A DNA stretch of 64,000 nt from Acheta domesticus. Lineage: Eukaryota > Arthropoda > Insecta > Orthoptera > Gryllidae. Shown here piece by piece: positions 54,010 through 64,000 of the stretch. Below the pieces are notes generated by a model that ran no database searches, was not told the origin of the DNA, and saw only the letters and a list, made by a program, of their open reading frames with translations. The position numbers were made by a program, and so were the translations under genes. The stretch spans positions 151,773,425 to 151,837,424 of the forward strand of contig JAHLJT010000631.1 of the NCBI GenBank assembly GCA_031308135.1. The letters run 5' to 3'. Every line of letters begins with the position of its first letter. Positions within the stretch are counted from its first letter, which is position 1.

Positions 54010-55595
54010 ATTCACAAATAGACAAGGATTCACACTTACAAGGGTCCCATGAACAAGAAATTCTCAGTTGTTTTCAAAAATATTCATCAATCAGTAACTC
54101 AGCAAGAGATACACGAAGATTTGATTTCAAAATACTCTTCATTGATCAGTGTCACAAAATTATACAAATACAATATTCCCATTCCGGTTATTGCAGCAGA
54201 GTTTGACGGACAATAAAGTGTTGAGGAAGTGCTAAAAAGTAATGCAATTTGTAATCTGTGTGTCAAAACTGAAAAAAGACTTAAAACAAATGTCCCAATA
54301 CAATGTTTGAGATGTGTGGACTTTGGCCATACAAAAAGTAACTGTAACAATGAAATTGTATGTGCATTCTGTGCAAAAGACCATTACATGGTAAAATGTC
54401 CACAAAAAAACTTTTCTCCAACTTGTCACAACTGACACACGGTGTGAACATTCGGTCCACAGAATGTAATTATTTAAATAAATTTCAAACAGCAAAAAAA
54501 GCAACGCTAAAGCTACTACTCCACAGGAAAATTCAAAAACCAACATCTCCACCCATATACTCACATATTGTAATTTTCCTAATCTCCAATATAAGCGAAT
54601 TATTCCGAACTTCATACATCAAGAGAACCCAACCACAAACCCGCATAACAATCAAAGCACACCAAAATGTAAATAATAACAATAATAATACTATGTAATG
54701 CACTCAATAATACACACTGAAGTCAACAACATTACAAATTATTTAATGGACATATTCAATAGTATCATTCCAACTATAATAAACAGTATTCGAAATTAAA
54801 TCACATCTTACTTTAATAACAATAATGCCAGAATTGTGCAATAAAAATTAATCCTACTAAACTGGAACGCTAATTACATATCAAACAAAAAATGAACTAA
54901 AAAATTTCTTAAACGGTTAAGGAATTCAAATCACATACAACACCGAAACGCACATCAGTGCAGACAAGACATTTAACATATCAGGATATAACGTAATAAG
55001 AAAAGATATAGTAGATCAAAAAATCAAGGAGAGGAGGAGTACTCATAGTCGTTGAAAAACAAATTCCATATATGAAAACAGGCACACCTTACACCCCAGG
55101 GTTAGAAACAATTGCTATTAAAATCCCTGAAAATAGTAGACTCACAACCATGATATCAACATATAAACAGCCCCATATAAAAATGAAAAATACCAACATA
55201 ATTTCCCTTCTTCAATAGAATACACCCATGATTCTACTAGGTGATTTAAACGCAAAACATGTTCATTGGGGTTGCAGAGTTTCCAACAATGCAGGCTCTC
55301 AACTACTAAAAAAATAACAGATTTAAACTTGAACACACTTACGCCAAACGAATCAACTCATTTCCCATACGACAGCTGCAAACATTCAGATACATTAGAC
55401 ATAGCAATTACTAACACAGGTACAGTATATCATTCAACCCCAATATTCGAGACACATTCAGACTATCTTTCAGTATTAATAACCACCAAAATAATATCTT
55501 CCCCACATGCTCCAACTCAGAAACTAAACTCCCAAAACATAAATTGGGAAACATTTAGGAAAATAGTGAGAGCCAAGACACCACAATTCAAAATA
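54010..55595 (+). pseudogene. Jockey-like LINE relic: gag zinc knuckles and endonuclease
   Basis: ORF1 (gag) end: 'HQSVTQQEIHEDLISKYSS', then 'VPIQCLRCVDFGHTKSNCNN' and 'CAFCAKDHYMVKC', two CCHC zinc knuckles, and a frameshifted third. ORF2 endonuclease: 'FNISGYNVIRKD', 'STYKQPHIKM' with frame changes, 'ILLGDLNAKHVHWGCRVSNN' around 55,230-55,285, then 'TPNESTHFPYDSCKHSDTLD', 'IAITNTG' and 'THSDYLSVLI'. This gag-plus-AP-endonuclease order is typical of the Jockey clade. It is 5' truncated (it begins inside gag next to the SINE) and 3' truncated before any RT, where family R sequence takes over. Confidence 0.7.
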
Positions 55596-55599
55596 TTAA

Positions 55600-56234
55600 A
55601 CTTTTCCGCAGAAATAGAAAAATCTGTCATGCAAATTTTGGTAAAATTCAGGCGTAAATTACGCAAACACTACTCGTTTTTTCAAAACATTGTACATGAC
55701 CTTATTTAAAGTGCAAATTGTGTTAAACCGACTTCGTCTGAGGCAAAAATCTCTATCTTCAATTGTACGTAAATGGCACCTACACCATCCTCTTAAACGT
55801 CTATTGCACTAATCAACTGCAAATTTAATCAAAAACTTTGGAGCTTTTTTTTTAACTTTGAAAATGTCCGACGGGTTTTATGAAAAGTATCCCCCACAAT
55901 TAAAATAACTGTTTCAAATTCCAGGAGCCTCGACATTAGTTAAAACGATTGGGGAATAGCAATTTTGAAGAACATCAACGTTTTAGACGGTAGCGTTGAC
56001 CATAGACGGACGTTTTTACATCAATCGATTTTTCATTATAAGGAAGCAACAAAATATGAATTTTGGGTGCCTCACGAGCTAGACTTTTTTCTAAATTAAG
56101 CAAAAGGTTTTATCCACTTTTTCGTTACCAGATACCAGCTATAAGAGTTTTTCCGGCGAAAATTCGCCGTTTTCCGGCGCACGATAACATAATTTTCTTT
56201 TCTTACGAAGAATTCGTAAGGTGAGAAAGTAAAA
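55600..56234 (+). repeat. Family R copy, R' subtype, forward
   Basis: Phrases: 'acatgaccttatttaaagtg', 'gaggcaaaaatctctatctt', 'ggggaatagcaattttgaag', 'acggacgtttttacatcaat', 'accagataccagctataaga', 'cggcgaaaattcgccgtttt'. The terminal hairpin is 'cttacgaa...ttcgtaag' (56,199-56,221), then 'gtgagaaagtaaaa'. The final hairpin sequence differs from the R subtype, but position and flanking 'gaaagtaaaa' are kept. Confidence 0.75.
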
Positions 56235-56385
56235 AAAGCTCCAAATGTTTCTTTAAATTTTCTCCTCGTGTGTATCAAATTACTCATCGTCTCATTTCCT
56301 GCAAACCCTGTATATTAGGAAAATGCGAAAGGTTAACAATTGAAAACTACAATAATGAAAATAAGTTATTTCCACCATTAAAATT

Positions 56386-56900
56386 AGTGGTGCTATTGAA
56401 TGGCACAGACTTTCCCGTATTAGTTTTCTATTTCCTTTGGTCTCGGCTAGCTATTCGGACTGGCGGACTAAGAAAATGGCGTATAAACGCTACTGTGAAT
56501 GCAAAATTTGAAGCTCTTTTTCACAGAAACTTTTGGTGTTTTCGAAAAACTTTATTTGAAGTCATTTGAACAAGTTTAACTTACAAATAGATAGTATTAA
56601 CAAGTTGTTTAATACATGCATATTAACGGTGTAACATATTTAAAAAATATTACATTTCTGTAATTTTTGAAAAAACAAAAATATACTTCCAAATGAACAT
56701 TACGTCATATTAAAGAGTCCAATTCGTTCGAAACGTTTGAAGAAAAAAATTGGAGCCATTTATGAGAAAATGACGTTTGAAATTTTCTGAAAATACGGAA
56801 ATTTCAGTTTTCACAGAAATTGGTTGAGTTTCCGAGAATTACATAACTTTCCCTACACTACGTATATTACTCCGTATATACGTACGTATACGGGAAAGTA
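56386..56900 (+). repeat. Compact family R copy with both ends (515 bp)
   Basis: The left end is 'gtggtgctattgaatggcac' followed by 'agactttcccgtattagttt'; the right end is a palindrome from 'aactttccctacactacgta' to 'cgtatacgggaaagta' (56,845-56,900). The inside matches 30,760-31,110 with large deletions relative to the long cop­ies. This is the shortest copy with both ends and gives the best definition of the family's termini. Both ends contain ACTTTCCCGTAT in inverse orientation. Confidence 0.8.
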
Positions 56901-57559
56901 TAGATTAGGACTAGATCAATGAAACTAGATAACTAGTACGTGAAAGTCATTCCGTGTCACCACTAGTTTATAACTCTCATGTGGTTAATATTTACATCAC
57001 CGGCGATTTGTATAGAGTATTGCATTTGTGAGTACATGTGCTTCAATTGATGACAGTGAAAATGTTTCTCGAAAATTCAAATTATTGTTTTGAATTTACG
57101 CACACAATTTCGCATTTTCACAGTCGCTCCATCATCATTTCCTCGAAAATGGTTCCAGTTTTTTAAAAATTGTTTGTACTTGTAAGGTTAAATACAATGA
57201 ATTTGAAATGACGTAAATTATATTTTGGTGAAATTTTTGGTTTCTCTAAAATTAAACAAATGTAATTTCATATCAATTACATTACGGGCATTTCTTATAC
57301 ATTTTTGCATTTGTGTCCAATAATTGCTTCTTATAATTTTTTACGAATATTCTCGAAAAAGGGAATGTTTTGGCCAAAATGAGCTTGAAAATGAGGATAT
57401 TGAAAAACTTTTCATCAATACTATAAAAACAGCTGCAAATTTTCGAATGAAAATGTACATTTAAGTCGAGATTTTACCCTTCTATAATATTATTTAATTC
57501 GTATTACAGTCCTATCATTAGGGCACCGAATAATTGAGAAAATGTGAAAAATGGTTTGT
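56901..57559. other. Family R-like AT-rich tail, no gene
   Basis: Scattered phrases ('gcgatttgtatagagtattg', 'atgtgcttcaat', 'gtttctcgaaaattcaaa', 'tttcctcgaaaatggttcc') are reminiscent of the reverse interior of family R, much diverged. No coding signal. Confidence 0.4.
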
Positions 57560-57960
57560 TTCAATGAATAGTGTTGGGGCTTAATTACGTTGCCCAGATC
57601 TCCCCTCCCCCTGTTGTGAACGCCCGGAAGAGAGCAAAAGAAGAACAAGCCGAGGTCCAAAGTGTCGAACTCACGCCCCGTGCCCGGCGACGGCTCGGAG
57701 AAGGATCTGCGGTGAGCTGCTGCCTGGTCCGACAATGCGGGCGAGCGAGCGTCTGCGGGAACCGCTCCGTCGCGCCGCGCCGCGCCGCGTCGGCTTCCTC
57801 CTACCTCGCTCGCCTTTTAAGGTCGCGTGCCCAGCCGAGACAAGGGCGCCGGCCGGCCGGCCGCCCGGTCGCTGCGGCGCGGGCGCCGTGGGCGGCCGCC
57901 AAGGCCAGCGCCCTCGCGCCGCTGCAACATCCAGGGTATGCAACCATGTTTACACGAGCT
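57560..57960. other. GC-rich, CpG-dense island
   Basis: 'gtcgcgccgcgccgcgccgc' and 'ggccggccggccgcccggtc' are typical of this island. Overlapping 75-140 codon ORFs on both strands are explained by composition. The sequence after it (57,960-58,105) contains 'gtgtaggacctcctcgagca', possibly a repeat end. Confidence 0.45.
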
Positions 57961-58639
57961 GACAACAATCAACATATCTCTAATACTGTGTAGGACCTCC
58001 TCGAGCAAGGCGATTTGCAGCAATGCAATGTGTCACAAATTGGCGGAAGTTCTCGGAAGCGGTGTATTATCAGGAATCCTCGATAGTCGTCCCTTTAAAA
58101 AATAAATATTTTGATCATCAAAGTGCTTTTTAGGGTGTTTACACATTCATTCATGCCCATTTAGAGTGCATTGCATTGGAGAAATACTCTCAATTAATTT
58201 TCTTCGTTATTCATATTTTTTGGGTTGACAATTTTTTTCAATTGTGTATAAGTTAGTGACATTAATTGATAATATGAAAGTTAAATGTATTAGTATAAAT
58301 AGCGTAATTAGTAATTACACTTATATTAGTGTAATAGTAAATACTGTAATTAGTAAATAGTGTAATTAGTATAAATTAGTATAAAAAGTATAAATAGTGA
58401 ATAGTTGAATAGTGAATATAGAATAGTGAATATAGTGAATAGAAAAAATGTGCCTTTGGGAAAGGGTGATTTGATTGGTACATGTTCACTTTCTGTTTGT
58501 CCTAAACTAAATGCATGCGAAGAAGGGGAAAGGAGGGAGTCGCCCCTAACTGTGTGGGAATTGCAGGTGAATTATCATGTGCAGGGGGAGTTTTGTGATG
58601 TAATGTCTCCTTTCGGGAAGAGCAGCAGGTGGCTTTTTG
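57961..58639. other. No gene recognised; (TAGTGTAAT)-like short repeats
   Basis: 58,270-58,440 has short irregular repeats of 'tagtgaatag', 'gtataaatag' and 'gtaattagtaa', a low-complexity tract. Upstream is featureless. Confidence 0.45.
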
Positions 58640-59289
58640 GGGACATGGACTGAATGGCTCGGGCATTTCACCCACACAGCAGCATGCGGAAGCAATTAGA
58701 AAACTTCCTCCACCCGCTAATGTCAAGCTGTTGCAAGCACTATTAGGCGAAGTAAATTACTATAATCTATCAAGGGCTACTCAATCATAACAGCTACATA
58801 AAATGCCCCAAAGAGGAAAGGAACAAAGTTTTTATGGTCACAAGAATGCGACAAAGCTTTTAAAAGTTAAAAGGGAGATAATTAACGCAATTCAATTGAA
58901 TCATTTCGTGCCGAGCAGAGTTACAACAGTGGACACGGACACTTCCCATTATGAGGTAGAGCAGTCCTATCGCAAAAGGATGAAATCGGAATGGAGAGAT
59001 CCAAAGCATTTGCATCAAACACTCTAAATAAATATCAGAAGAATTACTACTAAGTGGAGAAGGAAGTTTTAGCAGTCTTGTTCGGAGTAAAAAAACTTAA
59101 TGAGTATGTGTCTGGGACCAAATTTCACATTATTGCGGACCACCAGTGGTTCAGCTTTTTCACATAGGAAAGAATTGTGCCCGAGGGCACAATGAAGAAG
59201 TTACAAAGATGGACGCTTTTTCAGTGGCGTCTCCTGGCTAGTAGATGTGGGGATGCGATCATGATATTACAGATTGAACGCATAATTCC

Positions 59290-60555
59290 AAATATTTAAA
59301 GTCTGCGTCATTTTACTTTACTCTGAAGTATTTTAGAAGTGCATGTTGCAAATTAGACACATTCTGAATCTTCCTTGAAAATCATTTTTTCATTGCATGC
59401 ACTAACTTACATAAACAAAACAATAAAACTAAAAAAAATAACCACAAAAAAGTACATGCCTAATTTTTGAACTGGATATCTATTCGCGTTGTCTTGGTTG
59501 TCCATCACAATCTACCTTAAGTTTTTCGGAATAGGAGAAAGAACTGCACGGAATTTCACGAATCCTGTTTATGACACAATGAAACGTTTCACTGCTGTTC
59601 CCTGCCACAAATAACTCACCCACTGCCACAAATGAACTGGATGAGCTCGCTATATCGCACACGCACACATATACGCAAGTTTTATTCTTTCGCGTTACAA
59701 TTTCGAATTCTCGATTCTCTTTAACTCATCACCAACTAGGCAAAGTAGTCTACTTAACGCACATTTAGTAGTAAACAGCATTTACGCTAGAACGCAGGAC
59801 ACATATGAGCGAAATAACATCGCGCGCACCGTTTCGAGTTCACGGATTGTCTGTCACCATTTCCTTACATGATGGGAGTGATCTTCTTTTTTCAGGCACA
59901 CCGAGTTACCCAGTTGTACTGAATCAAGTTGAAACGTGCTTAAGCATAGTTGGCAGACTTCCTTGACTTGTGAAGAAAAACAATCGTGCCGTCTGTCCCC
60001 CGCTTCCCGCTACTGGGTCACAATAGTGGCACGTGACTTCTGGGATTCCCAGGCGTGCTGCCGAATTATGAGAGAGAGGAGGGGGTATGGAAGGTTATTG
60101 GGAGGGGATACATGAACGCCAATGAGAAGCCTTTGATTTGAGAAGCTATGTCACATCTCCGGCAGTCGAAACCACGCAGCTTGCACACAGTGCATGGCCC
60201 TGAGTTCAATAACCTCGTCAACGAAGGGAGGTAGTTCAAGGGACGTTTCTCGGCCCGTTACATCCAGCGAGGGGACTAACGCGGACCGCGCACGTAAATA
60301 ACGGGAGGGATTAAAGAAACAGAGGGAGATACTTTAGAGAAGAAAATAAAATACTTTACTGAAAATATTTTTAAGTGATGGAAAACTAGGGGATATTACA
60401 CATCACTCGCATGCATTGAGCCTACACCACTGCGCTTTTTCAATCAGGTTATAATTATAAGATACTTTACAGAGAAACCTCTTAACATGCCAACGCGGAT
60501 GAGTGATCCAGGGGCCCGCGGATCCCCATGGGATTCGACGAGTCCTAGGAGTGCC
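59290..60555. other. Foreign block inside the gypsy-type pol
   Basis: RNase H ends before and pre-integrase sequence resumes after this block. It is of mixed composition. On the minus strand a 'tgtaacgggccgagaaacgt' start (60,262) and an 'aataaaa' near 59,680 look like an inverted LTR, but I could not find the second end or a TSD. A (TG/CA)-rich patch lies at 59,655-59,675. Confidence 0.4.
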
Positions 60556-61164
60556 AACAACTGGGCGACGAAGTAAGACTTGCTTGAATTTCCCCTGACA
60601 TCAGCAGTTGTAGCAGCAGCTGCAGTTGTAGACGCAGAATTATGTGCAGTAAGGCACTTATTCAGGAATAGCTCGCCGCCCAGGTTGCTCAGGAGTAACG
60701 CAGTATGGTTTAATAAGAAAGACAGGCGGTCAGTTAAGGCGGGGGTCTTTACACAGCAATGAGCAGCGCGCAAGAGTAGTAATTCCAAAAAGTTTACAGA
60801 AATAGACATTGGATATGTTGCATGAGGGACACTGTGGAATGGTTAATACAAAGCAGTTACAAGAAGGTACTGTTATTGGGAAACCATGGATAAAGATGTG
60901 CAAGAGTTGATGCATGTGAAGCGTGTGAGGCAAATCAGAGTGCTCCACGGCAAGGTTTGGTATCCTGGCCCCGCCCCTCGGAACCATGAGAACGCGTTCA
61001 CATAGACTTTGCAGGCTCTTTTTGGGATAAACACTGGCTAATAGGGGAAGATGCGCTTTCAAATTTCCCATACATTGCGCAAATGGCACAACAACAGCTA
61101 GTGCAATGGTAGAAGCTTCACGTCCTCAGGTTGTTTTCAGTTTAAGGGTTAATGGCACCAACCA

Positions 61165-61560
61165 CATATAGTCAAATGGGGCTCAAAAATGCCCAATTCG
61201 GAAAAAAATTCCGGAAGTTTTTTCTCAGCGGTTCTTTTTTAGGGTGCTGAGTTCGAATTTGATGTTTGCCACCTCAAAAAAGGTCGGCTTCACAGAGACA
61301 ACTGCAAAAAAATCTAAAAATTTCGGCCTTTTTGTAGTTATTCGCTTAAATCTTCAGAACTATGCGTTAAACAATTGTTATTTACAAAATGAAAGTACAT
61401 AAAATTTCCTATATATGCATTTATAAACTTTAAATTTGTGAAAAAGGGTTTAAGCGCTAGAGCGCGCTGAAAAATGGTTGCATTTCGGGCCTCTGGCCAA
61501 AAACGGAGAATATCTCTTTTTAGCCATCCTGTTTTTCAGCGGCGCTCTAGTTTCACTTTA
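61165..61560 (-). repeat. Dispersed repeat T, inverse copy of 35,975-36,310
   Basis: It reads, as the complement of the 36-kb copy, 'ggaagttttttctcagcggt', 'agggtgctgagttcgaattt', 'gatgtttgccacctcaaaaa' and 'tagttattcgcttaaat'. Its right part forms a hairpin: 'ctagagcgcgctgaaaaatg' (61,456-) against 'tgtttttcagcggcgctcta' (-61,550), stem ~20 bp. It lies in the second interruption of the gypsy-type pol. Confidence 0.6.
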
Positions 61561-62784
61561 TGATCTTTGAAAAACGCTATTGTGTACAATTGATTGATAT
61601 TGTTAAATGATTAACAGTCCGATATTCACGGAATCAGGAGGGTCGTGGTATCTTGCGCAAAGTATCTGTAAATCCAAGCCTTAGGTAACCCAAATAAGAG
61701 GGATATAAGAAAATTATAAGACAGTACGTTCTGTACAATTCAATATATTCATCAAAACTTTGAACCAACAATATGTTTTGTCAGTATGTACCAAATTATT
61801 AGTAAAAGTAAAAGTAATCCTAATGAGGGAATTTTAGGTATTAAACAAAAATATTGAACCAGATAATTTTATTACCTTTGGAAATGCAAACTTCAGGTTA
61901 AAAAAGAAATAGGCTATCACTAGAGAATTAAACGGGGGTAAGGAATCAGCGGACAACCCTGATTGTATCCAATTGCAATGTATGGTTTGTTTTTAAGAAA
62001 TGTATCTTCCGGATTTTTTTTCTGGGACAGGCAACATTTGACTGTACTAACATGCGAACCTCCTTTCCACCCATAGTCCAGTGGTGAGGCAGAAAGGTGT
62101 GTCCGCCCTTTCAAAGCAGCCATGAGCGAGGCGACGAGTGCTGGCACTCCTCGGGAGAAGGCCCCACTGCGAGTCGCACCCTCCCAACAGAGGGGGGCGC
62201 AGCCCAGCTGAGATCCTGCACGGGAGGCAGCCGGGGAAGCTGTGGTCGTTATTGGCTCCCAGCAGCCAGCACGCATCAGAAGGTATAAGGCAGGAAAGGA
62301 AGTTTTCTGTGCATCACTGAAGAAAAAGTTGGCATGTGTTCCTGGAGTTATCGTGAGGCAGTTGGGGGCCAGGATGTATGAGGTCAAGGCAAGTTAGAAT
62401 TGTAGTGCGCCATCAGGGGCAGTTGCGCTCCAGATTTAAAGAGGCCAATGGTGATAAACTAAGGACTTAATAGGCAGGAATTGAGAGAGAAATCTTTACA
62501 ACAATTGATTCAAACGAGACCTTTTCAGGAAGCAGAGAAGCGGCAGCTGGAGCCCGGCGCGTCACAGCCCCAGGAGCAACCCGACATCCGGTCGGAAGAA
62601 CACGATGACAATAGGAGGAGGACACGCAGAACGGTGCTCTTCGTATTGTATGCTATATATTCGAGAAGGGACGGTGCTGTGTACACCAGTAGTGCCAAGG
62701 TCACCTACTGGTGGCAGTGGCACGCCTCGCGGCACCGTGCCATGCCACGAGCTTCTCTGTGCCACTAACGTCGGGAGAGGAAAC

Positions 62785-63374
62785 TATTAGTAACCCCGCC
62801 GTTTGACAATAGTGATGGCGTTGTCTCTTGCGGCGGGGTGATGAACTGCGTGGAGGGGCGATTTCGTCATGGCACTCGCGCCACGGACTCCCGCTCGTGG
62901 CATCGACCTTGACAACATTGATGTACACAGCCAATTTCGAAGTTGGCGTGCGCACAGGTCAGCACGCACTCTATTCTGAAGAACACGGGGCAGCGGGACG
63001 CTAACCGCTTCGACGGGCAGCAAGTGAGAGAGTAAGCCTAAGAGTAACCTCGCCGGCGTATATATAACGGGCGGCCCAGACAAGTCAGAAGTGAGTGAGT
63101 ACAAGGTACGTAACAGGTGTTGTGGAAAGTGTTACGCCCGGCTGCGCTGAAGGTTTACTGTGTAAATTCCTGGAACAAATGTGGTTTTGGCTCGTAAGGG
63201 ACATCTTCTGGCGGAGCTGAACTCGGCTACGGACTTAGTCAATTCTTTTGGCTAGCGGGTCACTGCTTTCTTGTTGTTCTGATATCCGTGGGAGAAGGCA
63301 CTGTAAGATTGTAATCAGAATAAATTTTCTTTGTTGAAAATTTCTGCCTCTATCTGTTCTTTCATATTGTAACG
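62785..63374 (+). mobile_element. Probable 3' LTR of the gypsy-type element
   Basis: Directly downstream of pol there is a purine-rich 'gggagaggaaac' (62,773-62,784), expected as the polypurine tract, then 'tattagtaacccc', perhaps a mutated TG start. Inside are a TATA box ('cgtatatataacgg', 63,057-63,070) and AATAAA at 63,319-63,324. A likely end is 'catattgtaac' (~63,374). Promoter-then-poly(A) order matches the + orientation of pol. The 5' LTR is not in the window, so the two could not be compared and the borders are provisional. Confidence 0.5.
63057..63070 (+). promoter_or_regulatory. TATA box of the probable gypsy LTR
   Basis: 'cgtatatataacgg', TATATATA at 63,059-63,066, in a GC-rich setting about 270 bp into the probable LTR. 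Confidence 0.5.
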
Positions 63375-64000
63375 TATTTCGATTTTAACATTATTATTTT
63401 TAAATTATTCTTTTCAAATATTATCAAATTATCACATTTATTCGTGGGTTCTGACATACAACATTAATCGCCTTACCTGTTGCATGCCTACAAGTAGTTC
63501 TATACACAATGACGATTACTGGAAGTTCTGTGGAAGAAAAGCTGAATATTGAACTGTTGGCAACAAGAATGAATTATCAGCCTCTTTTCTTTTAAAAATA
63601 ATCAAATTTAACATTTATTACTATGATTTTTTATATTCGAGATCTCTTGAATTAAATGAATGAACTTTTTTGAATACATGAATATACCGTACGGTCTTTC
63701 GGAAATAATGTTCATAAAGCTTACGATACTTCTGCGATGATTTTCTTCCGAAATGGTTCCCTTGTCCGATGCTGTCCAGTTGTCTTCTATAACTGTTTTT
63801 GGCTTATTGTCCGAATAAATTCCTAATACCCCCCGGAATGTCTCTGATTATTTGATCTTTTAAATAATTTAATATTTCATCGCGACGAGACTCGCCCTCG
63901 CTAGGTTTCGGATTAACCTCTGCTCGCGACTATCTCAATCAACTTGTTAATATTTTTCCATCCAGCTACGAAGCTATCCTAACAAACCCTTCAGAAAATA
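63375..64000. other. No feature recognised
   Basis: AT-rich non-coding sequence to the window end; only short ORFs and no repeat termini. Confidence 0.4.

Larger units (their letters stand above)
58640..62620 (+). pseudogene. Ty3/gypsy-type pol relic: RT connection, RNase H, integrase
   Basis: 58,660-58,760 'GISPTQQHAEAIRKLPPP' and 'LLQALLGEVNYYN' (RT thumb/connection). 58,800-59,170 RNase H, in shifting frames ('QECDKAFKS'-like, 'TVDTDTSHY', 'KEVLAVLFGVKKLNEYVSG', 'FHIIADHQW'). 60,590-60,760 pre-integrase 'VVDAELCAVRHLFRNS'. 60,780-60,950 integrase zinc site ('MLHEGHCG', 'DACEACEANQ'). 60,965-61,085 integrase core 'SWPRPSEP*ERVHIDFAGSF' with 'DALSNFPYIAQM'. 62,085-62,290 'GEAERCVRPFKAAMSEATSA' (the family's catalytic Glu) and 'PAEILHGRQPGKLW'. 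62,335-62,460 'VPGVIVRQLGARMYEV' and 'RHQGQLRSRF'. Two blocks of foreign DNA interrupt it (59,290-60,555 and 61,140-62,030), and the integrase part with the second Asp is lost. Stops and shifts throughout; it is dead. Confidence 0.82.

Noticed and set aside
57571..57993. 140-codon + strand ORF and its minus-strand counterpart
   Set aside because: Same composition effect in a CpG-dense island.
59290..60262. Complete inverted LTR in the gypsy interruption
   Set aside because: Only one plausible end ('tgtaacgggcc' on the minus strand) was found; no second end or TSD, so not called.

Overview
The window looks like intergenic DNA from a repeat-rich animal genome, most likely an arthropod and probably an insect. 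The evidence is the AT-rich background and the mix of RTE-like, CR1-like, Jockey-like and R2/R4-type LINEs, Ty3/gypsy sequence, hAT-, mariner- and piggyBac-type DNA elements, tRNA-derived SINEs and Helitron remnants. I found no convincing host protein-coding gene, no rRNA or canonical tRNA gene, no CRISPR array and no bacterial-style operon. Almost every supportable feature is a mobile element or a relic of one, and many are nested.

Layout. (i) 0.8-15.1 kb: two inverted, diverged copies of a ~1.4 kb repeat enclose ~10.5 kb of AT-rich DNA that holds a decayed Helitron replicase fragment, a long-TIR MITE and a LINE scrap. (ii) 15.5-22.3 kb: GC-rich islands, a SINE, and several copies of a dispersed repeat called family R here, one interrupted by a piggyBac-like element at a TTAA site. 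(iii) 22.3-25 kb: a solo LTR with a perfect 5-bp target-site duplication (TSD), then a broken LINE reverse transcriptase (RT). (iv) 25.4-35 kb: a CR1-like LINE cut in two by a family-R copy; that copy is itself interrupted by a full-length RTE-like LINE (11-bp TSD) and by a 1.26-kb mariner-type MITE. (v) 36-43 kb: two LINEs with a restriction-enzyme-like endonuclease. One is split by a 756-bp hAT-type MITE with a perfect 8-bp TSD; the other sits between (TAA)n tracts, as Dong/R4 elements do. (vi) 43-49.9 kb: a small hAT MITE, GC-rich tracts including a (GGGGC)n array, an unidentified decayed coding region, and SINEs. (vii) 50-53.3 kb: a second RTE-like LINE whose ~927-codon ORF has only two in-frame stops. 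(viii) 53.7-57 kb: a SINE, a Jockey-like gag/endonuclease relic and family-R copies. (ix) 57.5-63.4 kb: a broken Ty3/gypsy pol (RT connection, RNase H, integrase) ending in a probable 3' LTR.

Points most worth following: a structured 5'-terminal module shared by two unrelated LINE classes, with compensating changes in its stems (a candidate self-cleaving ribozyme or other RNA element); a LINE tail that looks like template jumping; family R, whose two subtypes keep a terminal hairpin although its sequence differs; and the inverted arms at 0.8/15.1 kb, which could be the ends of a giant decayed element. All family names come from motif recognition by eye, with no database search.
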